Shown: piece after piece, positions 34,728-47,397 of the stretch
Position numbering within the stretch: position 1 is the stretch's first letter
Layout of the letters: each line of letters opens with the position of its first letter
Source of the DNA: Amphiduros pacificus
Lineage: Eukaryota; Annelida; Polychaeta; Phyllodocida; Hesionidae
Assembly: GCA_949316495.1 (NCBI GenBank)
Contig: OX439000.1
Location: 3,474,501 to 3,538,500 of the forward strand
DNA length: 64,000 bases
Direction: 5' to 3'
Program-made: the position numbers and the translations under genes
The notes under the pieces: model-generated
What the model was told of the DNA's origin: nothing
The model's input: the letters and a program-made list of their open reading frames with translations, nothing else
Databases searched by the model: none

Positions 34728-35022
34728 CTATTGCACAGTCGGTCAGAGCACAAACTTATTACATCAGCTCCTTTGTGGTCTTGGGTTTGATTCCTGGCTT
34801 TGTCGCAATAAATTCATGATATAATTTCTCAAATGAGCTGAGACCCATGCCTGAAGTGTTAACCCATTGTCCTTGTAAATCTGTGACTGACTGAGTTGTT
34901 ATATCAAGACACCTGCGAGATGACAATTCATTGAGTCAGCACTACATCTGCTACAGGTAGGTCTCGTCATGAAATGACTGAAATAATATTGAGAATGAAG
35001 TTATACCCAAACATATAAAAGC
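34728..35022 (+). mobile_element. tRNA-derived SINE, near complete
   Basis: The head reads like a tRNA: GCACAGTCGGTCAGAGCA (A box) and GGGTTTGATTCC (B box, near 34785) about 50 bp apart. The tail ends ATGACTGAAATAATATTGAG followed by AATGAAGTTATACCCAAAC, a tail type common in molluscan SINEs. It lies immediately downstream of the 41-bp array. Confidence 0.7.
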
Positions 35023-35499
35023 AAAATCTGCACCTAGTGCTAAGGAGACAAGACACACACCTCTTGTAGGGAAGGAAGGTCATACATCGAGGATAAATAG
35101 AGGTCAGACAAAGATATCCGAAAAAAACATGTAATAACACATACCGGGAGAGGCCAGCACAGACAAACTTTAAAAGTTGCAGAGTTCAACTTTGTTGCAA
35201 ACATACTTTCAGCCATGCAGGCAAAGCAACACGTGTAAAGTTTGAACATCTGTGCTGAGAACACAGTGAATGAGAGGAGCTGTCATCAAGTTTTATCTCC
35301 CGGTCCTTAAAATGAAATGCACGCTTTGGGTATATCTACCCAGTTCCAGGTCATTTTATGTCATTTAATCCCATGTTGAATTCACAAAACACGCTGGCAT
35401 ATACCTTGTACCTATTACTTGTTTGTTTGTATCAATGATCTTTCCAGCACTATCAAGGCTGTTTCAGGTATGATAAAATCCTGCAATCATGACCCAATG

Positions 35500-35675
35500 T
35501 CCTTTTCTTTATCATAGAGTGCTCAGGGATCTTTCAAATCAGTGCCTGTCGTAGTGCACTGGTTGGGGTAATAAACACCTTATGGCCAAAGTCAGAATGA
35601 GGAATGATGAATGAGGAATCAGACCAGCATCAGAGAAAGATGTCTTACCAACTGACCAACGTCCACCCCCTACAT
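35500..35675 (-). mobile_element. tRNA-derived SINE head, minus strand
   Basis: Reading the minus strand from about 35672: GACGTTGGTCAGTTGGTAAG resembles a tRNA A box, and GGTCTGATTCC about 40 bp later a decayed B box. The 3' part cannot be delimited. Confidence 0.5.
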
Positions 35676-35679
35676 GTAC

Positions 35680-37040
35680 ACGTTGTAATGTTACATTTAA
35701 CTTGACTTAATTATTTCTTTATTGATTTCTTTATGATATGTGATTTGTTATTTGTCATAAATTTTTACAAATATGTTTTTAAAAAAAATCAAATTTGGTC
35801 AAAATCTTCAAGACTTTTTTAAAAACAGCTATGCATATGATTTTGGACAATTCTTTCTCTACTTTGATATCTGGATCTTTCAGAATAACATATTCATGGA
35901 AGACCTCCAAGTTAAATGGCTTCTCCAATCTTCATCATAACCATGATGTGTTCCCATTATCGGTAGGTTCTAAATAACTCAACTGTAAACAACCCCTTTC
36001 CTAACCAACCCTTTTCCTAACCAATCACAATCAAGATTATTAGTTAAAGTGATGAGGTTCAAGCAGTTCTCCTGGGTGTATTTTATAATATTTTTACAAT
36101 CCTGTCAATCAGCCATCTGGGGTCCAGAGTAAATAAGTGTCCAGACTCTAGGATGAATAATGATCAGAACTCCAACAACGACTCCTTGTATGATTTAATG
36201 ACCTGATAATATTTAACATCTTTACATCTGTACATCTTTAAATATTGAAATACACATATTTTCATATGTATGACATACTTGTGAAAAACCTACTTCAAGG
36301 GTGTGTCAATAAAATCATTTTAAACAGCACAGTATTATTTCTTTTTCAAAGAAATCTGTTTTTTATATTTGAATTAACCAATTAATTAATATAAAAACAT
36401 ATTTGATAGTAATATCATCTCAAATGTTTGACATTTGAAAAGAGCATTTATAAATGACGCAAAAACCATTTAAATATCATGATATATAAAATAGTGCTAT
36501 AAATCAGATTGGAATTGGTGATTTCATTAAAGTTTGATCTAAATTGTGAAAAGAAAAAAAATCTGAAAACATTTGATATTTTTTTTTCGAATGAATCATT
36601 TGATGACATTTGTCCCCGAGAACAGGCAATTACTGTTTGATCTATGGTAGAACTGCTTCCCTTGTTGGACGTCTATTCATTTAAAACAAAGCTCATTGTC
36701 GCTAATAGAATTATTAAAGTGACCCCCCTGGGCAACGCCAATAACTTCAATTCAGAGGCACTCATGTGCAGACAGCCTCTAGATCATCTGTAATAAGCAT
36801 AACAGTAACCAAGAGTGTTTAGTCTTATTGGCTATGTTGGTTTGGAATGTTGTGGTAGAACTTTATATTGTTAAAATAAATGGTCAGCACCAATGACTCA
36901 TGACTTGCAAACACTGCCCAGGTCAAGTCGCTTATCCTGGCAAAAATATGCGTTCATCTGCCAACAGTTTGATGACAATATTATGAAAAAGAATGATGCA
37001 TTTAAAGGCAGGAGACAAAGAGTTAATATCCATGCAATAA
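35680..37040. other. AT-rich spacer, no gene seen
   Basis: No credible coding exon. The stretch at 36600-36880 is less AT-rich and homeodomain-site-like (AATTA, TTATTAA), but nothing is provable. Confidence 0.4.
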
Positions 37041-37099
37041 AGATGATAAAGCTTGTAACTTGATCCAGAGATGTCGGGATCAGATGGGTAGTCACAGAC

Positions 37100-37265
37100 G
37101 AATGCAGCCAGCCACGCGTCACCCGCCGCCCTCGGGCACCCGACTGCCACAACAAAGAGCACAAATGTCAATGCTCCTGCAGGCTGCTGATTGGACGCGC
37201 CTCACCGGAAGTGACGACGGCAGCGATCTGGCTCAAGCCTCGCTTTCACTCCCTCTCACATGACA
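37100..37265. promoter_or_regulatory. GC/CpG-rich island with CCAAT, ETS and CRE-like motifs
   Basis: A CpG-rich block in AT-rich DNA contains ATTGG (inverted CCAAT, 37190), ACCGGAAGTG (ETS core at 37204-37213) and overlapping TGACG (37212). This grouping is typical of TATA-less animal promoters. An open minus-strand frame (to 36932) follows a pyrimidine-rich stretch and could alternatively be an exon, but I recognise no protein. Confidence 0.4.
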
Positions 37266-37269
37266 TGTA

Positions 37270-39100
37270 ATCATATAATTATGTGTTTTGCCCATAGGTT
37301 TTGAAACAAAATGGAAAAAAAACCTTTGGTGTTGAGTAATTCATATTTAACATATTAAAGAAATCTGTGTGCTTTCATCTTCTAGTTCAAGTACATGAAA
37401 GTGTGGTTTCTGCTTACAAAATGGAGACAGCAATTTCGGTCTTGATCATAAAATTTGATCTATTGCTGAAAAAATGACGATGTTCATTTGGTAGGATTTT
37501 TGTCTCCATGAACAGCAGGAGAAAATACGGAACAGACATTGCTGGTGGCAAAATATCATTTTGAATTATGTTTTTATTTCAAGCCTTAACTCCCCACAAT
37601 TGAGTAATGATCCACCATTTAAGATGATTTTGCTGTTTTTTCCAGGCCAGTGTAGCAACTTGTGCTATTCTAGTTTAGATGTGAGTGATGAGACGTGAAT
37701 ACGTTCACGTCAGGCCCGACTAGTTATGTAATTGCTGGGTGTTCATAGTGTCACTTAAAGCACTTTGTACAAGTTTCACATTAACACAATGATCAAGTGC
37801 TTTATAATTGTTGAGGCCAGCCCGGGCTGACATTTAAACAGATTCTGTTTGTCACATAAATTACAGTTGTGTAAATTTCATTAAACAATAATGTGTCACC
37901 TAATATGATTGCTCATTCGTGCTGCAAGAAGAACAATGCCAACCCAGCTCAGCCTAGGAAATTCTTTGTGGTGCATGTCAGACTTGACAGCCCAACCATA
38001 ACCAGGCGCCCAATTATTGGCAAATCATAGTCCCACCAAAATATAGATATTTTAAAATCGTTGTGCCAGCCAAAATAGATTTTTTTAACATAAAAGTAAA
38101 TGACAATTTTCTGAGCTAGGAGATTACGAGCAGCCGTGTGCTGATGCGTTGGTGTTGGGATTTCCTACTTCAAAGATTGTTTTTAGATATTGTGGGTAGA
38201 GTATGGTCAATTAGAATCCCATAAACTATGTCACTAGTCTTAAGCGTGCTTGAGTTTAATTAAAATCAAATAAACATGTAGGATGATCACAAAGTGGTCT
38301 GGATCGTGTATAAAGGTTACACAGGGTTTCCCGCCCTGTCCGTTACTAGGAAGGTCCTGCAGGATTCCTGTTCATATATAGAGGTAGGACAGAGAGAAAT
38401 GTCAGATGTACAGTGTACAATATTACTCTGCATGGCGAGGTATAAATCCTGGCTCTGCTATGGAGAGTAGAACAATATTGCTGTTTAGTACATTTTGGGT
38501 TTTTAGTGAGGCAGCCAAAAGGGAGATTGGGTGCGAAAATATTATTTTCTCTAGCTTAAACTATTTGTTACCATATTAGATATTCACAGGAAAAGTTAAG
38601 CTGATGTGATATTGCCACAAAGATATCCATTGGCAATTTACAAATTTGAGGAGGGACACAAAAAGTTGTTTTCAGATTCTTAGTATTAAACAGGATTACA
38701 CTGGATGATGTTTCAAAAATAACTTTTAACAGATTATCCAAAGTTATTTCCAGTCTGTATTTCTCGACTTGTGTCATTGTCCTGTGTTCAGTTGTATTAT
38801 CTTAAAAGTGATATTCAATTGTGGCGCTTTGTTTGTATCGGGCCTTTTGTCTACCTTCTGCAAACAAAGTTATATGCCAATAACACATAACAAGAGAGTA
38901 CTTTTGATATGTGCTGTAAACAATACTTTAAATGTGATCTGTATTCAATTTACAAATAAGAAATTATGCATATAACTCTAATGTAATCAAACACTTCTGT
39001 TATAAATATGATGAATGTGCCAATAAGTGTAAAATAGATATCACAATCATCAATATTATGTTTAGAAAGGAGGAGCCGCAGGGAGAATTGGACTTAAGTT
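37270..39100. other. spacer without recognisable genes
   Basis: Mixed AT-rich sequence; short ORFs only. Confidence 0.4.
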
Positions 39101-39169
39101 TGTATTTAGCTTCTATTAAGAAGAAGGGAGATATTGATTTGTTTTAGTTTCAGGGAGAGGGGAATGATA

Positions 39170-39600
39170 TATTGAGTTTTATAGTTTAATAAAGAGGAGA
39201 TTAAGACATTTTAGTTTAGGGGAAATTAAGCTTTTAGTTTTAGTTAGAGGGGAGATTAAGCTTTTAGTTTCAGGGAGAGAGGAGATTAAGCTTTTAGTTT
39301 CAGTTAGAGGGGAGATTAAGCTTTCCATTTTATTTAGAGGGGAGATTAAGCTTTTAGTTTTAGTTAGAGGGGAGATTAAGCTTTTAGTTTTATGGAGAGA
39401 GGAGACTAAACTTTTAGTTTAAGTTAGAGGGGAGATTAAGCTTTTAGTTTCAGTTAGAGGGGAGATCAAGCTTTTAGTTTTAGTTAGAGGGGAGACTAAG
39501 CTTTCAGTTTTAGTTAGAGGGGAGACTAAGCTTTCAGTTTCAGTTAGAGGGGAGACTAAGCTTTCAGTTTTAGTTAGAGGGGAGACTAAGTCCCCAGTGC
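39170..39600. repeat. 30-bp minisatellite, about 14 copies
   Basis: The unit is GAGATTAAGCTTTTAGTTTT plus AGTTAGAGGG. Nearly every unit carries the HindIII site AAGCTT; later units change to GAGACTAAGCTTTCAG. Confidence 0.9.
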
Positions 39601-40027
39601 AGAGGCTCAATTCTGCTGTTGTATCAGGCATTTCTTTGATGGTTACTTAAGACGTGCATTGGATGTGGTGCGCTATTTTTACTTCTTTTTTTTTTTTACA
39701 TATTTTCCCCGTTTTAGTTCAAAGTGTGGAGTCAAAGATCAGAGTCATCTAACCCGGGGGTCCTGGGAGGGGAGCAATCCCATGTAAGCCTGGGTTTCCT
39801 ACCCGTGACTGTTCCACTGATCCTGCAGGAAATTACCTTATCCCTGGTAATTTGAATGATGAAACAATTTCAGATGTTAGGTTCTGTACTTTCTGCCTTG
39901 TAATATTTCCATGAGCTGGTTGAATCCTTTAGTTTTGACTTGTGTATTACACAAGGGATGGCCAGGCTTTGATAACACGCACCAGATACACTACCATAAT
40001 TAATTTGGATGAAATGCATTGTGACAA

Positions 40028-40041
40028 GTTGCCATGGCAAC
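40028..40041. promoter_or_regulatory. perfect 14-bp X-box (RFX site)
   Basis: GTTGCCATGGCAAC is the full palindromic RFX consensus, inside a locally GC-richer stretch (40020-40280). No gene is seen next to it within the window. Confidence 0.45.
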
Positions 40042-40135
40042 CACAACAATGTCCCCTACCAACCACTTAGGAATCCCTAGTGACCTGTAACATCTCGGGG
40101 TTGGATCTTTGTGACATGTACCACGCGTTACCATT

Positions 40136-40147
40136 CCCCCTGGTGGC
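40136..40147 (-). promoter_or_regulatory. CTCF-like motif
   Basis: The minus strand reads GCCACCAGGGGG, close to the CTCF core CCACYAGRKGGC; it diverges just after the core. It lies 95 bp from the X-box. Confidence 0.3.
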
Positions 40148-40670
40148 GAGGTTGAGAATCACAGAATGATTGCGGCTGTTTGATGTGATGCTTGGCCTTG
40201 GCGCATGCCCTCTGCGACCGTTGCCGGCTCGTTGCTATGGGCCATTGGTGACCATTGGTAAGCTTTGAGCGCTCGTGCATGTACCAGAGGTGATTCTCAT
40301 GTACTGTGCACTAGATATCGATAACTTGGATCTGTCAATGACTAATGTGAATATAAGGTCATTATGAGAACAGAGTTAAAGTCAAACTAAGAGGACTACA
40401 GATGTATAGAATAGATACATTACTTCATCCCACACTGTCAAATATTGTTATATGTGATGTGTATGCAACACAGTCTAATTCCCAGATGAGGTGAGGACTT
40501 CATGACTGGGAAATATATAAATGGAACTACCTCAGATGTATCATGGGAAATAGACAGTGGAGGGTAATGTTAATCGTCAATAAACATCTTTATCAGGCAT
40601 TGCTCTAACCCTGACCAGTGCCCTATAACATCAACAAATGGGTTTGCATTACTATGGATTTATGTATGGA

Positions 40671-40735
40671 CTGTCACTCTTCGAAAAGAGTAGGGAATTG
40701 TGTCCTGGTGGCTAACCTGTCTGAAAATTGAGAAA
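40671..40735 (+). repeat. dispersed repeat copy (partner at 57.8 kb)
   Basis: GTCACTCTTCGAAAAGAGTAG is matched exactly on the minus strand at about 57860-57880, and similarity continues for some 60-80 bp. Confidence 0.55.
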
Positions 40736-40799
40736 GTCTGAATGATGCTTAAAAGTTTCAAGATATACATATATCTGTCTTCGATCATAGAAGTTGGTT

Positions 40800-43364
40800 T
40801 ATATTATTGTAATACTCTGGGTCAGCATGGTGAGTCATATCTCTACCTGTGCTGGGAGAGGGGAGGGCTTGTGATGCTGTATATCATTGTGATACTCTGG
40901 GTCAGCATGGTGAGTCATATCTCTACCTGTGCTGGGAGAGCGGAGGGGATGTGATGCTGTATATCATTGTGATACTCTGGGTCAGCATGGTGAGTCATAT
41001 CTCTACCTGTGCTAGGAGAGGGGAGGGCTTGTGATGCTGTATATCATTGTGATACTCCGGGTCAGCATGGTGAGTCATATCTCTACCTGTGCTGGGAGAG
41101 GGGAGGGCATGTGATGCTGTATATCATTGTGATACTCCGGGTCAGCATGGTGAGTCATATCTCTACCTGTGCTAGGAGAGGGGAGGGCATGTGATGCTGT
41201 ATATCATTGTGATACTCCGGGTCAGCATGGTGAGTCATATCTCTACCTGTGCTGGGAGAGGGGAGGGCATGTGATGCTGTATATCATTGTGATACTCCGG
41301 GTCAGCATGGTGAGTCATATCTCTACCTGTGCTGGGAGAGGGGAGGGCATGTGATGCTGTATATCATTGTGATACTCTGGGTCAGCATGGTGAGTCATAT
41401 CTCTACCTGTGCTGGGAGAGGGGAGGGCATGTGATGCTGTATATCATTGTGATACTCTGGGTCAGCATGGTGAGTCATATCTCTACCTGTGCTAGGAGAG
41501 GGGAGGGCTTGTGATGCTGTATATCATTGTGATACTCCGGGTCAGCATGGTGAGTCATATCTCTACCTGTACTAGGAGAGGGGAGGGCTTGTGATGCTGT
41601 ATATCATTATAGTACTCCGGGTCAGCATGGTGAGTCATATCTCTACCTGTGCTGGGAGAGGGGAGGGCTTGTGATGCTGTATATCATTGTGATACTCCGG
41701 GTCAGCATGGTGAGTCATATCTCTACCTGTACTAGGAGAGGGGAGGGCTTGTGATGCTGTATATCATTGTGATACTCCGGGTCAGCATGGTGAGTCATAT
41801 CTCTACCTATGCTAGGAGAGGGGAGGGCTTGTGATGCTGTATATCATTGTGATACTCCGGGTCAGCATGGTGAGTCATATCTCTACCTGTGCTAGAAGAG
41901 GGGAGGGCTTGTGATGCTGTATATCATTGTGATACTCTGGGTCAGCATGGTGAGTCATATCTCTACCTGTGCTAGGAGAGGGGAGGGCTTGTGATGCTGT
42001 ATATCATTGTGATACTCCGGGTCAGCATGGTGAGTCATATCTCTACCTGTGCTGGGAGAGGGGAGGGCATGTGATGCTGTATATCATTGTGATACTCCGG
42101 GTCAGCATGGTGAGTCATATCTCTACCTGTGCTAGGAGAGGGGAGGGCATGTGATGCTGTATATCATTGTGATACTCCGGGTCAGCATGGTGAGTCATAT
42201 CTCTACCTGTGCTGGGAGAGGGGAGGGCATGTGATGCTGTATATCATTGTGATACTCCGGGTCAGCATGGTGAGTCATATCTCTACCTGTGCTGGGAGAG
42301 GGGAGGGCTTGTGATGCTGTATATCATTGTGATACTCCGGGTCAGCATGGTGAGTCATATCTCTACCTGTACTAGGAGAGGGGAGGGCTTGTGATGCTGT
42401 ATATCATTATAGTACTCCGGGTCAGCATGGTGAGTCATATCTCTACCTGTGCTGGGAGAGGGGAGGGCATGTGATGCTGTATATCATTGTGATACTCCGG
42501 GTCAGCATGGTGAGTCATATCTCTACCTGTACTAGGAGAGGGGAGGGCTTGTGATGCTGTATATCATTGTGATACTCCGGGTCAGCATGGTGAGTCATAT
42601 CTCTACCTATGCTAGGAGAGGGGAGGGCTTGTGATGCTGTATATCATTGTGATACTCCGGGTCAGCATGGTGAGTCATATCGCTACCTGTGCTAGGAGAG
42701 GGGAGGGATTGTGATACTGTATATCATTGTGATACTCAGCATGGTGAGTCATATCTCTACCTGTGCTAGGAGAGGGGAGGGCTTGTGATGCTATATATCA
42801 TTGTGATACTCCGGGTCAGCATGGTGAGTCATATCTTTACCTGTGCTAGGAGAGGGGAGGGCTTGTAATGCTGTATATCATTGTGATACTCCGGGTCAGC
42901 ATGGTGAGTCATATCTCTACCTGTGCTGGGAGAGGGGAGGGCTTGTGATGCTGTATATCATTGTGATACTCTGGGTCAGCATGGTGAGTCATATCTCTAC
43001 CTGTGCTGGGAGAGGGGAGGGCTTGTGATGCTGTATATCATTGTGATACTCTGGGTTAGCATGGTGAGTCATATCTCTACCTGTGCTAGGAGAGGGGAGG
43101 GCTTGTGATGCTGTATATCATTGTGATACTCTGGGTCAGCATGGTGAGTCATATTTCTACCTGTGCTGGGAGAGGGGAGGGCTTGTGATGCTGTATATCA
43201 TTGTGATACTCTGGGTCAGCATGGTGAGTCATATTTCTACCTGTGCTGGGAGAGGGGAGGGCTTGTGATGCTGTATATCATTGTGATACTCCGGGTCAGC
43301 ATGGTGAGTCATAGATCTACCTGTGCTAGGAGACGGGAGGGCTTGTGATGCTGTATATCATTGT
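40800..43364. repeat. 80-bp satellite-like array, about 32 copies
   Basis: The unit runs GTATATCATTGTGATACTCC / GGGTCAGCATGGTGAGTCAT / ATCTCTACCTGTGCTAGGAG / AGGGGAGGGCTTGTGATGCT. Copies differ at few sites; one unit near 42735 has lost 6 bp. Every unit contains TGAGTCA, the AP-1 core. The many 61-aa ORFs in it are periodic artefacts. Confidence 0.95.
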
Positions 43365-43369
43365 AACCT

Positions 43370-45265
43370 TTATATGCAATCCCTTGGTGATGAATAGCAT
43401 GCTAAGACATGGCTGCACACTAGCTATAATAACACTGACCACAAAGACTAATTTAGCCGACAACACGGACATTGATGAGCCCTAAAGGCAGAATAATCGG
43501 TCCACACAGACAGAACCGAAGGACAGATAGACAGAAATGGAAAATCTTGTGATGACGATTTGATGAAATATTCAATGAGTATGAATCACTCATCTCAGCA
43601 TATCTAACAAAAAATATAAAAGCCATTTACCCCATAAACGTATAAACAAGTGATGTGCGATAAAATACTTATTAGTGTGTGTAGAGGAATTAGATTAGGA
43701 GAGGTCCGGCTGCCTGTGTAATCCATTTTACAGTGTCGGGTACTCAGCCCTCGCTTAATCCATTATACAAGTTGCTTTTAAAAACCACGAGTCAGGAAAA
43801 GGGGTTAAGACCTTCGCATCTAATATATATGGACTGTGATAGTCTGAAATATAACTATATTTACAGAATCGATCATACATGCCTTACTCAGTTAAGTTGA
43901 GAATGAATACAAAGTTTAATAAAAGATACATGGATACCAAGCTAAGCCAAAGCAATGATTGCCTTCGTCTGAAATGGAGCCTCTGAAAAATGAATTTAAA
44001 GCGTTAATTTGCAAGAATGAAGATTACACACGTCTGTATTCATATATGTGCGATGTGACATGATATTTGCATATGGGTTTGGGGAGATTCGTTAATCGCA
44101 GACATAAGCAAAGAGGACCGGAAGTCAACTGTAGAGCGCACATCCACCGCCAGACGGAGCTGTCGTTATTTTTTTTAAAAACCCAACTTCACTGTGGGAA
44201 TGACGAAACGTGAACATGATTCTGGATCCTAAAACACATCCGGGTGTCTCAAAATCTGTCTTAAAGCCAACAGAATTACAGACGGGGACGAGTCATAACC
44301 CCCTTGGTGAGGTAATGACTAAATGCGTATTGTCATGAATCTTGCTGATTTTAAATTAGTTTCACTGTGCGGTAGTGATGTTTCACTTTGCCATGACGTG
44401 AATGTAACATATCAAGTGAAACCACCAGACTTGGAGGGGTCTAATGCTGGTCATCAGCCGGTGTGAAGAATAACTCATTTTAAACTATATTCATATATGC
44501 TCTATATAAAGCTGAGTGGGTTTTGAATGTGAGAATAACACATCGTGAGATTAGAAAGGTGTTTCATTATCGAGGATTGAAATGTTCAAAGTTCTTACAA
44601 ATCTATATTTAGGGTCAGTCGTACAGTACCTTCTGTCACAAATCTACGATGTCACGCTAACAATGCTTCTATTTGAAGATTTAAGCTTTAAGGTTTTGAT
44701 CTACGGATCCATCCATTTGATGCAATGCCAGACACTTGACAATTAATTTCAGGTGGAATCTTTGCCTTGCCAGATATGTTGAAATAGGGACACAATGGAA
44801 CATTTCATTGCATTTTGAGGTTGACAGTGTGGTAGAAGGTGTGAGAGACATCTTAGAAGGTGTGAAGGATGTCTGGAGGCTGGCGCCATACTTCTGCATC
44901 CTCAAAGCTTATTCTACAATGTCACAAGGTCACACACTTGTTCAGCCAAACACAATATATAGATATGTCTGGTAGGAAAAATAAAGGTGGCAGGCCTATT
45001 AGTTGAAACTTATAATTCCATTTATATTTTGCTGTGAGAATAAAGGGAGAGTCTAATAGTGACAATGATTTCCTGGTACAGTGAATATGATAATCAATAA
45101 GGTTGTTTTGTCATAATGGTAGTTACGCATACGATCCCTGGTTAAATCATCTGCATGTTCCATCCCTGCAAAGGCAGAGATACCCCGACACCTTTAAGCA
45201 TCTTAATGTAACATGCAAATTTCTCATTTGTGATTCAATAAGTAGAGTGCTTCCCTGACACACCC
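43370..45265. other. spacer without recognisable genes
   Basis: Low-complexity and AT-rich sequence. A small GC-richer spot with ACCGGAAGTC lies near 44118. A plus-strand ORF at 44736-44975 has no support. Confidence 0.4.
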
Positions 45266-45271
45266 AGAGTT

Positions 45272-45430
45272 TCTCACACCTCTCCTTATATACCTGTCTC
45301 TATCACTAATTACACCTCTCCTCACATACCTGTCGCTATCACTAATTACACCTCTCCTTATATACCTGTCGCTATCACTAATTACACCTCTCCTCACATA
45401 CCTGTCGCTATCACTAATTACACCTCTCCT
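45272..45430. repeat. 36-bp tandem repeat, about 4.5 copies
   Basis: The unit is CACCTCTCCTCACATACCTG plus TCGCTATCACTAATTA. Confidence 0.85.
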
Positions 45431-45968
45431 ATCAACTTATCACACCTAGCCTCAGATATCTGTCTGTCAACCTATCACACCTAGCCTCAGATATCCGTCA
45501 ATCTATCACACCTAGCCTCAGATATCTGTCTGTTTACCTATCACACCTAGCCTCAGATATCTGTCGTTCAACCTGTCACACCTAGCCTCAGATATCTGTC
45601 AATCTATCACACCTAGCCTCAGATATCTGTCAACTTATCACACCTAGCCTCAGATATCTGTCTGTCAACCTATCACACCTAGCCTCAGATATCTGTCTGT
45701 CAACCTATCACACCTAGCCTCAGATATCTGTCTGTCAACCTATCACACCTAGCCTCAGATATCTGTCTGTCAACCTATCACACCTAGCCTCAGATATCTG
45801 GCTGTCAACTTATCACACCTAGCCTCAGATATCTGTCTGTCAACCTATCACACCTAGCCTCAGATATCTGTCTGTCAACCTGTCACACCTAGCCTCCGAT
45901 ATCTGGCTGTCAACTTATCACACCTAGCCTCAGATATCTGTCTGTCAACTTATCACACCTAGCCTAAG
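45431..45968. repeat. 35-bp minisatellite, about 16 copies
   Basis: The unit is CACACCTAGCCTCAGATATC plus TGTCTGTCAACCTAT, some copies shortened by 4-8 bp. It directly follows the 36-bp array and shares the CACACCT start, so one may have seeded the other. Confidence 0.9.
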
Positions 45969-46599
45969 ATATTTTACACAAAGCTAAGCAGTGAATCGTT
46001 CACCACATGGATAGACGACACCTGGAACATCCAATGCCTCATTCAACTCATCTAAATTTAGCTTCAGTTGGAGACTTCTCAAGAAAAGCGATGTAGAGGT
46101 AATCTTGTCAGTGGCAACATTGGATACATTATTTTTTCCACATTAACTGCTCCCGACCTGCAATGCTGAGCATTTGTTTTAAAAATAGAAAACAAATCGC
46201 CCATTGCATGGGCAATATACCGTGTTGGTAGCGGGTATGTTGTCTTTCAGCCTTTGTCCTAAGTGCACATCTTCACGGACACTGTACATCAGCCGTCAAC
46301 CCAATTTTCTGCCCCAGTATGGTCAGCATGTCAAACCTCATATTTTATTCATCGTCCGTGCCTTCTTCTTTGATTGTTCTTTTGTTTGTGCCGTATTTTC
46401 GTGTCACCCCTGATTGCAGTGCGCATAACACTTGGCATAACAGGGACGTTCGACCTCAATCATGGACATGACCTCTCGACTGTTACTTTGAAGGCCAAGG
46501 TTACCATCTCGTGATCCCGAGGGAAAAAAACGTACTTATATTGGATATGTATGGATATGAATGCAAACACAATAAACATCGGACGAATGCACTTTGTGA

Positions 46600-46940
46600 C
46601 TTTCTTAAATCCATATACCAGATACAAGTGTGTAATGACCTTTCATTAAACTCCAGTAACAGAGTGACCTTACCAAAACGATTCGAATGGTAGTGACCTT
46701 GCCAACAACATAAAAGACCTTACCAAGAAAACATTGAAATGGTAAAATGACCTTGGGCAAACCATTCCAGCAAGAATCAAGCAACTTTTTGGTCAGTATC
46801 CTAGTGGGTAACCTACAATTGCTATACATATCATTTATAACGATAAAGTGACCTTAATAATACTATTCGGACATGTGGTCGCTGAGGCTAAGACCTTTAC
46901 CGTAGCATAAGGGCCTTCCAGCCATGGAAGTGACCTTACT
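46600..46940. repeat. degenerate repeat around TGACCTTACCAA
   Basis: Imperfect units such as GTGACCTTACCAAAACGATT and AAGACCTTACCAAGAAAAC recur five or six times with 30-45 bp spacing. The rest of 46000-47360 includes a GC-rich, non-repetitive stretch (47040-47240) with no recognised gene. Confidence 0.45.
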
Positions 46941-47397
46941 GTGACCTTTTCATGTGTGCATTGATTTGGTGAGGTAAATGTGCTTGGATCTGTTTGGGAG
47001 CTGACCAATATAAGGAGGATACACTTTGCTGATGGGATCTGAGGTGCTGTCGCCGGGTAATCCCCTCCGCACTCCGCCACAAATAGCGCCACAATCCCGC
47101 CGACTCACGAGGGCCCATTTACAGACATCTGTCAGCGCCGCCGCCCTCCTTCAAGGAGCAGGTTGAACATGTGCGACACTGGCTCGCCATCTCTAATCCC
47201 TCCGAAGACACCCAGCCGTGCCCGTCACACGGCCATAATGGGCCCAGATCACACTATGACAGAAAGCGGCATTTATTTGGTCATCAGTACACGGATTTAT
47301 TGAAGGGAATGCCACATTTTGTGTTTGAGGTGGCACCATATCTGGGGTAGCCACGTGATGTATGTCAATGCCGTGTCAGCAGTGGTGTAAGTGGTCA

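Noticed and set aside
33863-34753. 296-aa minus-strand ORF as a repeat protein gene
   Set aside because: Pure 41-bp tandem repeat, no independent coding signal; kept only as a finding.
40800-43364. Series of identical 61-aa ORFs
   Set aside because: Periodic artefacts of the 80-bp array.
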